A stretch of 7,291 nt of DNA from Minisyncoccota bacterium (GTDB lineage: Bacteria > Patescibacteriota > Minisyncoccia > Phycocordibacterales > SBAW01). The stretch is from contig JAGVKC010000021.1 in the NCBI GenBank assembly GCA_020050775.1, forward strand, positions 1 through 7,291, given 5' to 3'. The position numbers and the translations under genes are program-made. Shown piece after piece: positions 4,358-7,291 of the stretch; the stretch's first letter is position 1; the number at the start of each line of letters is the position of its first letter. The notes beneath the pieces are model-generated. The model was not told the DNA's origin and ran no database searches. It worked only from the letters and a program-made list of their open reading frames with translations.

Positions 4358-4366
4358 TGTTATACT
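4358..4366 (+). promoter_or_regulatory. Extended -10 box of the duplicated membrane protein gene, likely leaderless
   Basis: TGTTATACT (TGn then TATACT at 4361-4366) ends 6 nt before the ATG at 4373. Transcription should start at or next to the start codon. There is no Shine-Dalgarno sequence. The box begins only 6 nt after the third tRNA 3'-end copy, so the array lies directly in the promoter region. Confidence 0.65.
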
Positions 4367-4372
4367 AAGGGC

Positions 4373-4723
4373 ATGACTTCACTACTTAATAAATACGGGG
4401 TGCTTATCTTTTCGATTGTGAGCGCTCTCATCATAGTGGCCTCCGCATGGTTAATTAAGGGCGCCGAGGATAATGATACCTGGCTCTATATATTCAGCAT
4501 CTGGATGATTCTTTTCTCTGCTTTTGAGATACATTCATCCGTTAAAATAACTAAGGTATCAAACATAGCTCATGCTGCGCTTGTGGGAGCATCCGCTATA
4601 GTCGTAGGGGCGTGGTGGATGAATGGCGCTGAGCATCTCGAAATATTCCTCAGCTCTGTGGCGGCTATGATAGTGGCATTTTTTGCAACCGTTTCCCAAC
4701 AGAAAAAATATAAGAGTCAGTAA
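4373..4723 (+). CDS. Small four-helix membrane protein with internal duplication
   Basis: I recognise no family. The 116-residue product has four likely membrane helices (about 9-29, 36-53, 63-83 and 88-107) and a short basic, polar C-terminus. The two halves look duplicated: SALIIVASAWLIKGAED (17-33) matches GASAIVVGAWWMNGAEH (72-88), each closing helix 1 or 3 with the same hydrophobic run, AW pair and GAE motif, followed by a second hydrophobic helix. This resembles a two-repeat hairpin membrane protein, possibly a small integral scaffold or transporter subunit, but the role is unknown. The start is supported by an extended -10 box 6 nt upstream and by the membrane topology. The next gene begins 20 nt after the stop in the same direction without its own visible promoter, so the two are probably co-transcribed. 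Confidence 0.78.
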   Translation: MTSLLNKYGVLIFSIVSALIIVASAWLIKGAEDNDTWLYIFSIWMILFSAFEIHSSVKITKVSNIAHAALVGASAIVVGAWWMNGAEHLEIFLSSVAAMIVAFFATVSQQKKYKSQ

Positions 4724-4743
4724 GTAACACCTAACTACACCTC

Positions 4744-5343
4744 ATGGATCTACAGCAACACCGTCAGTTTCTTTTGCAGCAGAAGCTCACGTTACTCGTA
4801 AATCGCTACGACTACTTTTTGTACGACAACAACACTAAAGGTGAACAGATAGCGTTCGCGGAGCAAGACCGCTTCGCGTTTCGCGAAGCTATCACCGTGT
4901 GGACGAATGACTCCCGCACAGAAACCCTTTTCACCGTTAAGGCAGAGAAGCTTCTCGATGTGCACGGAAAATTCTTAGTAAAAGACGCTGCGGGAGAACT
5001 TATCGGCTACTGCAGAAAGTCATTCCGCGCATCCCTCACGCGAAGCACGTGGGAGATATTTGATTCGAAAGATGTTCTACTTTTTACTGCAAAGGAGCGC
5101 AGTACATCCATGGGCGTCTTCAGGCGCGTTGCGCAGTTTGTCCCCTACCTTGGAGACATTGCTGGGTTTCTGCCTATCAATTTCATCTTTGAAAAAGATG
5201 GTGTTTCAGTTGGCCATCATGAGCGTCTGTGGGGCAGGCTTACCGACCAGTATAAAGTCGAACTACAGAGCGAGTTAGATCACGTGGACAGAAGGCTTGT
5301 GTTTGCGCTCGGCATACTGCTGGATGCTCTGCAGGATAGATAG
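4744..5343 (+). CDS. LURP-one-related family protein (DUF567, scramblase-like fold)
   Basis: This family has a 12-stranded beta barrel around a central helix, as in plant LURP1 and Tubby/phospholipid scramblase proteins. Its biochemical role in bacteria is unclear. The 199-residue product shows the family pattern throughout: opening KLTLLVNRYDYFLYD (14-28), IAFAEQDRFAFREAITVW (36-53), LFTVKAEKLLDVHGKFLV (62-79), the RASLTRSTWEIF segment (95-106), and the C-terminal helix DRRLVFALGILLDALQDR (182-199), which is typical of the central helix. There is no signal peptide. The start codon has no Shine-Dalgarno sequence, so translation may depend on the upstream membrane-protein gene 20 nt away. Its stop codon directly touches the stop codon of the converging DUF817 gene. 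The family call is strong; the function is unknown. Confidence 0.9.
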   Translation: MDLQQHRQFLLQQKLTLLVNRYDYFLYDNNTKGEQIAFAEQDRFAFREAITVWTNDSRTETLFTVKAEKLLDVHGKFLVKDAAGELIGYCRKSFRASLTRSTWEIFDSKDVLLFTAKERSTSMGVFRRVAQFVPYLGDIAGFLPINFIFEKDGVSVGHHERLWGRLTDQYKVELQSELDHVDRRLVFALGILLDALQDR

Positions 5344-6120
5344 TTATTGACGCAGTTTGTCTCGATAAATTATCGAGACGAGCGCAAAGCTCAACATGAG
5401 CAGAAGAAACCACGAACTTATTTTATTAAAAGACACAAGCTCCCAATACTCTATCTGGTTCGGGTAAAGCCAGATGCTTGTGAATGTTCCAACGTTCTCT
5501 GCCAACCACACAAAAAATGCCATTAGAGCTGCCGCAAGCAGAAACGGCATACTGTGTTGCACTTGGTACACGCGGTACTGAATGTTCGTACTCCAGAAGA
5601 TAATAAAAATATAACCAAAGAGTAGGTACCGGATATCAAAGAAGAAATGGTGCGTAAAGAAGTTTATATAAATGAGGGGTGCAAGAATCCACAGATGGTA
5701 ATAGGCTGGGAAACGCTCGTAGGAAAGATTGAGGAAGGTGAACGCGCGCGAGATGTAACTGCCAACTGCTGAGTACAGAAATCCTGAAAAGAGCGGTACT
5801 GACGCAATCGCAAATGTTGCCGTACTGATGCTTGGGTACATCCACGAACCTACATCTGGGTTCGTCTTAAAGAGCTCCATACATGTTGCTAGTATGTGAA
5901 AGAGGAAAATGACAAAAAATTCCTTTGGCTTCTCGAACCTGAACACAAGCACACATACCTGGAATACAACCGCTGAGAGAAAAATAAAGTCGTATCTGCT
6001 TACGAAAGGAATCTGCACGACTTCAGTAATAAGAAATATAGAGAGCAGGAACACGCCAAAATAGCTCGCCCGGAGGTTGGCGAGAAAGAAATACCACAGC
6101 TCGATGATGAGTGCCTTCAT
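5344..6120 (-). CDS. DUF817 family integral membrane protein
   Basis: The function of this family is not known. The 258-residue product is mostly hydrophobic with about seven or eight membrane helices (roughly 21-37, 43-61, 67-83, 101-118, 143-156, 163-178, 190-208 and 235-252). The family signatures are all visible: FHILATCMELFKT (74-86), GSWMYP (91-96), VPLFSGFLYSAVGSYI (108-123), NFFTHHFFFDIRYLLF (153-168), WLAENVGTFTSIWLYP (205-220) and LVSFNKISSWFLLL (228-241). Conserved His, Glu and Trp residues within or next to helices suggest a membrane-embedded site, but that is inference. Length is normal for the family. No Shine-Dalgarno sequence precedes the ATG and no clear promoter is visible. 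There is no terminator hairpin between it and the converging neighbour, so transcripts from the two sides may overlap. Confidence 0.92.
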   Translation of the reverse strand: MKALIIELWYFFLANLRASYFGVFLLSIFLITEVVQIPFVSRYDFIFLSAVVFQVCVLVFRFEKPKEFFVIFLFHILATCMELFKTNPDVGSWMYPSISTATFAIASVPLFSGFLYSAVGSYISRAFTFLNLSYERFPAYYHLWILAPLIYINFFTHHFFFDIRYLLFGYIFIIFWSTNIQYRVYQVQHSMPFLLAAALMAFFVWLAENVGTFTSIWLYPNQIEYWELVSFNKISSWFLLLMLSFALVSIIYRDKLRQ

Positions 6121-6201
6121 ATGGACTATCTAGTAACAATACTGTGGAACTACTCGTTACGCTCAAACGTCACTTCCTTCCCTATCTATCCAAACCGTGT
6201 T

Positions 6202-6227
6202 TATATACCCCCACGCATACAGGGAGG
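6202..6227 (+). promoter_or_regulatory. -10 box and Shine-Dalgarno site of the small secreted protein gene
   Basis: TATATA (6202-6207) is a candidate -10 box, and AGGGAGG (6221-6227) sits 6 nt before the ATG at 6234. The Shine-Dalgarno site decides this start over an in-frame ATG at 6111 that would overlap the DUF817 start and add a non-secretory extension. The -35 is unclear. Confidence 0.6.
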
Positions 6228-6233
6228 TTTACC

Positions 6234-6545
6234 ATGCGTATTGTTCTTTCTATAATCGCGTACGCAGTCCTCGCACTTGCAGCATCTGCCGAAGAAGGTA
6301 CCTTGCTGTGGCAAAGTCAACAGCCCAGTGGCTACGTACTGAGTGCGCAAGCGCCCACCAAATACTGCTACGAAACGATCCGCCTCGTGAAAGGTAAAAG
6401 GCTTTACAACGCCATGGAGTGCCCGGGAAAGCCGAGCAACTACTTCACGCTCCGGATCTTTTACGACGCACAGCCTGTGCAGATGAATGGTGCACAACCC
6501 GCGACGCGTGCGGAAGTGAAAAATGGCATCATTCGCCTGTACTGA
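6234..6545 (+). CDS. Small secreted two-cysteine protein, unknown function
   Basis: I do not recognise a family. The 103-residue precursor starts with a clear Sec signal peptide: positive Arg2, hydrophobic core IVLSIIAYAVLAL (3-15) and cleavage site ASA (17-19) before EEG. There is no lipobox Cys, so the mature form of about 84 residues should be released or surface-associated. It has exactly two Cys (45 in KYCYE and 63 in MECPG), 18 residues apart, which could form a disulfide. Strand-like segments (TLLWQSQ, YVLSAQA, YFTLRIFYDAQ) suggest a small beta-rich domain. Translation is supported by AGGGAGG 6 nt before the ATG. An intrinsic terminator directly after the stop marks it as a single-gene unit. 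The partner and target are unknown. Confidence 0.75.
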   Translation: MRIVLSIIAYAVLALAASAEEGTLLWQSQQPSGYVLSAQAPTKYCYETIRLVKGKRLYNAMECPGKPSNYFTLRIFYDAQPVQMNGAQPATRAEVKNGIIRLY

Positions 6546-6554
6546 ACTCATACG

Positions 6555-6582
6555 CCGCCCCGGAAATTTCTGGGGCGGTTTT
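6555..6582 (+). terminator. Intrinsic terminator of the small secreted protein gene
   Basis: CCGCCCCGGAAA (6555-6566) pairs with TTTCTGGGGCGG (6567-6578), with one G-U pair, and the innermost A-T pairs open to form the loop. TTTTC follows. It starts 9 nt after the stop codon and shares the CCGCCCC/GGGGCGG core with the terminators at 1285 and 3177. Confidence 0.88.
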
Positions 6583-6587
6583 CTGTG

Positions 6588-6596
6588 TGATATAAG
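6588..6596 (+). promoter_or_regulatory. Extended -10 box of the DUF1697 gene, likely leaderless
   Basis: TGATATAAG (TGn then TATAAG at 6591-6596) ends 7 nt before the ATG at 6604. It lies just after the preceding terminator. There is no Shine-Dalgarno sequence, so a leaderless mRNA is the simplest reading. Confidence 0.62.
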
Positions 6597-6603
6597 TACC
6601 TGC

Positions 6604-7071
6604 ATGAGATACGTCGCCTTGCTACGGGGCATCATGCCGATGAACCCCAACATGCGGGGTGAGAAACTAAAGGGCGTCTTTGAATCGCTGGGGTTTACGA
6701 ACGTGCAGACTGTCATAGCCAGCGGCAATGTAGTGTTTGACTCCCCTTCTAAAAATACTAGTGCGCTTGAAGCAAAAATAGAAAAAGCCTTTCCTATACA
6801 GCTTGGGTTCACCAGCACAACCATAATCCGCAGTAAAGAAGAGATCGAAAAGCTTATTAAGAAAAATCCTTTCAAAGGAGTTGAACAGAGCAAAAAGAAT
6901 TACTTAATTGTTACGTTTTTTAAAAACAGACACAAAGAGCTCTGCACAGTCATAGACATAACTACAGGTCGGACACCAGACTTTATGCGTGTCGTTGAAA
7001 AGAAATACGGCAAAGAAATTACAACGCGTACATGGAATACGGTCGGACGCATCCTAAAAAAGATGCAGTAA
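6604..7071 (+). CDS. DUF1697 family protein
   Basis: DUF1697 proteins are small cytoplasmic proteins of unknown function found in many bacteria. The 155-residue product opens with the hallmark MRYVALLRGI (1-10). It continues with the helix LKGVFESLGFTNVQT (22-36), the conserved SGNVVFDS (40-47), a second subdomain IIRSKEEIEKLIKKNPF (74-90), and the family C-terminal signature TTRTWNTVGRILKKM (140-154). It is roughly 20 residues shorter than the usual 175 or so, apparently through loss in the loop between FFKN and ELCTVIDITTG (about 106-122). The frame is intact and the gene reads as functional. A longer in-frame ATG at 6523 overlaps the upstream gene and its terminator and is rejected. The promoter box 7 nt before ATG 6604 supports the chosen start. 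Confidence 0.9.
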   Translation: MRYVALLRGIMPMNPNMRGEKLKGVFESLGFTNVQTVIASGNVVFDSPSKNTSALEAKIEKAFPIQLGFTSTTIIRSKEEIEKLIKKNPFKGVEQSKKNYLIVTFFKNRHKELCTVIDITTGRTPDFMRVVEKKYGKEITTRTWNTVGRILKKMQ

Positions 7072-7088
7072 AAAGCGTCTCATCTAAA

Positions 7089-7107
7089 GTACAGATCGCT
7101 CCTGTAC
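7089..7107 (+). other. Weak hairpin after the DUF1697 gene
   Basis: GTACAG (7089-7094) pairs with CTGTAC (7102-7107) around a 7-nt loop. No T run follows, so it is not a convincing terminator. The DUF1697 transcript may continue into the small ORF at 7170. Confidence 0.3.
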
Positions 7108-7169
7108 GCTTGGTACTACGGGGTCGACGTCCAATATTAGTACATAAAAAGATCTCTAACCAAAAATAT

Positions 7170-7277
7170 ATGACGTATAACGAAAAAGAAGCAGCAGAAA
7201 AAAAGGCCAAGGAGGAGCAGGAAAAAATGCACGCCGAGGCAAAGAAGAAAGCTGAGGAAAAAACTCACACTGCCTAA
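7170..7277 (+). CDS. Very small Lys/Glu/Ala-rich protein
   Basis: This possible gene codes for 35 residues, nearly all Lys, Glu and Ala, predicted as one highly charged alpha helix or short coiled coil (residues 4-31) with no hydrophobic segment. Such peptides are found near contig ends and in compact genomes, but low-complexity frames can also arise by chance. The ATG at 7170 has no clear Shine-Dalgarno sequence. A TATTAG box at 7135-7140 would give a leader of about 25 nt. A longer in-frame version from 7032 overlaps the DUF1697 gene and is less likely. I know no family. The window ends 14 nt after the stop, so the downstream context is missing. Confidence 0.4.
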   Translation: MTYNEKEAAEKKAKEEQEKMHAEAKKKAEEKTHTA

Positions 7278-7282
7278 CAGAA

Positions 7283-7291
7283 CCCCCCCCC
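7283..7291. repeat. Poly-C run at the window end
   Basis: Nine C residues close the sequence. Such a homopolymer at the very end suggests a contig edge or sequencing artefact rather than a biological element. Confidence 0.6.

Noticed and set aside
6111..6233. Upstream in-frame start for the secreted protein
   Set aside because: It would bury the signal peptide, overlaps the DUF817 start, and lacks the AGGGAGG site found before ATG 6234.
6523..6603. Upstream in-frame start for the DUF1697 protein
   Set aside because: It would overlap the end of the secreted-protein gene and its terminator, and would place the conserved MRYVALLRGI opening 27 residues inside.

Overview
The window looks like a piece of a small-genome bacterium, most likely a member of the Candidate Phyla Radiation (Patescibacteria/Parcubacteria type). 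This placement is inferred from single-copy housekeeping genes in tight packing, many short conserved 'DUF' proteins, a group I intron inside a tRNA, a compact intergenic style with strong intrinsic terminators, and several genes whose -10 box sits directly before the start codon. No ribosomal or taxonomic marker is present to prove it.

Left part (1-2377). A peptide deformylase gene cut by the window edge is followed after 2 nt by fmt (methionyl-tRNA formyltransferase). Together they add and remove the formyl group of the initiator Met. A bidirectional terminator separates them from two minus-strand genes: a DUF1653-like protein and a short ribosome hibernation factor (HPF/RaiA-like). Upstream of the latter lie a perfect 40-bp palindrome and a second strong terminator hairpin.

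Middle (2378-3733). A minus-strand gene encodes an Omp25/Omp31-like outer-membrane beta-barrel with a signal peptide. Its codon choice is clearly more G/C-ending than that of its neighbours and it looks transferred from an alphaproteobacterium. Next to it is a minus-strand gene of unknown function.

tRNA locus (3734-4372). A tRNA-Asn(GUU) is interrupted in its anticodon (between positions 35 and 36) by a 210-nt group I intron with recognisable P/Q/R/S core elements. Downstream, the 3' end of this tRNA is repeated twice more at a near-constant 167/168-nt period. Each interval begins with an intrinsic terminator and then holds a long-range stem enclosing two hairpins. This array is the most unusual part of the window and I know no named family for it.

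Right part (4373-7291). A small 4-TM protein with an internal duplication is followed by a LURP-one-related (DUF567) protein. This pair is convergent, with directly touching stop codons, to a DUF817 membrane protein. Then come a small secreted two-cysteine protein, a DUF1697 protein and a tiny Lys/Glu-rich ORF. The sequence ends in a poly-C run.

Three terminators share a CCGCCCC...GGGGCGG core. Three genes have a -10-like box 6-7 nt before ATG and no Shine-Dalgarno sequence, while other genes have clear Shine-Dalgarno sites, so both initiation modes seem to be in use.
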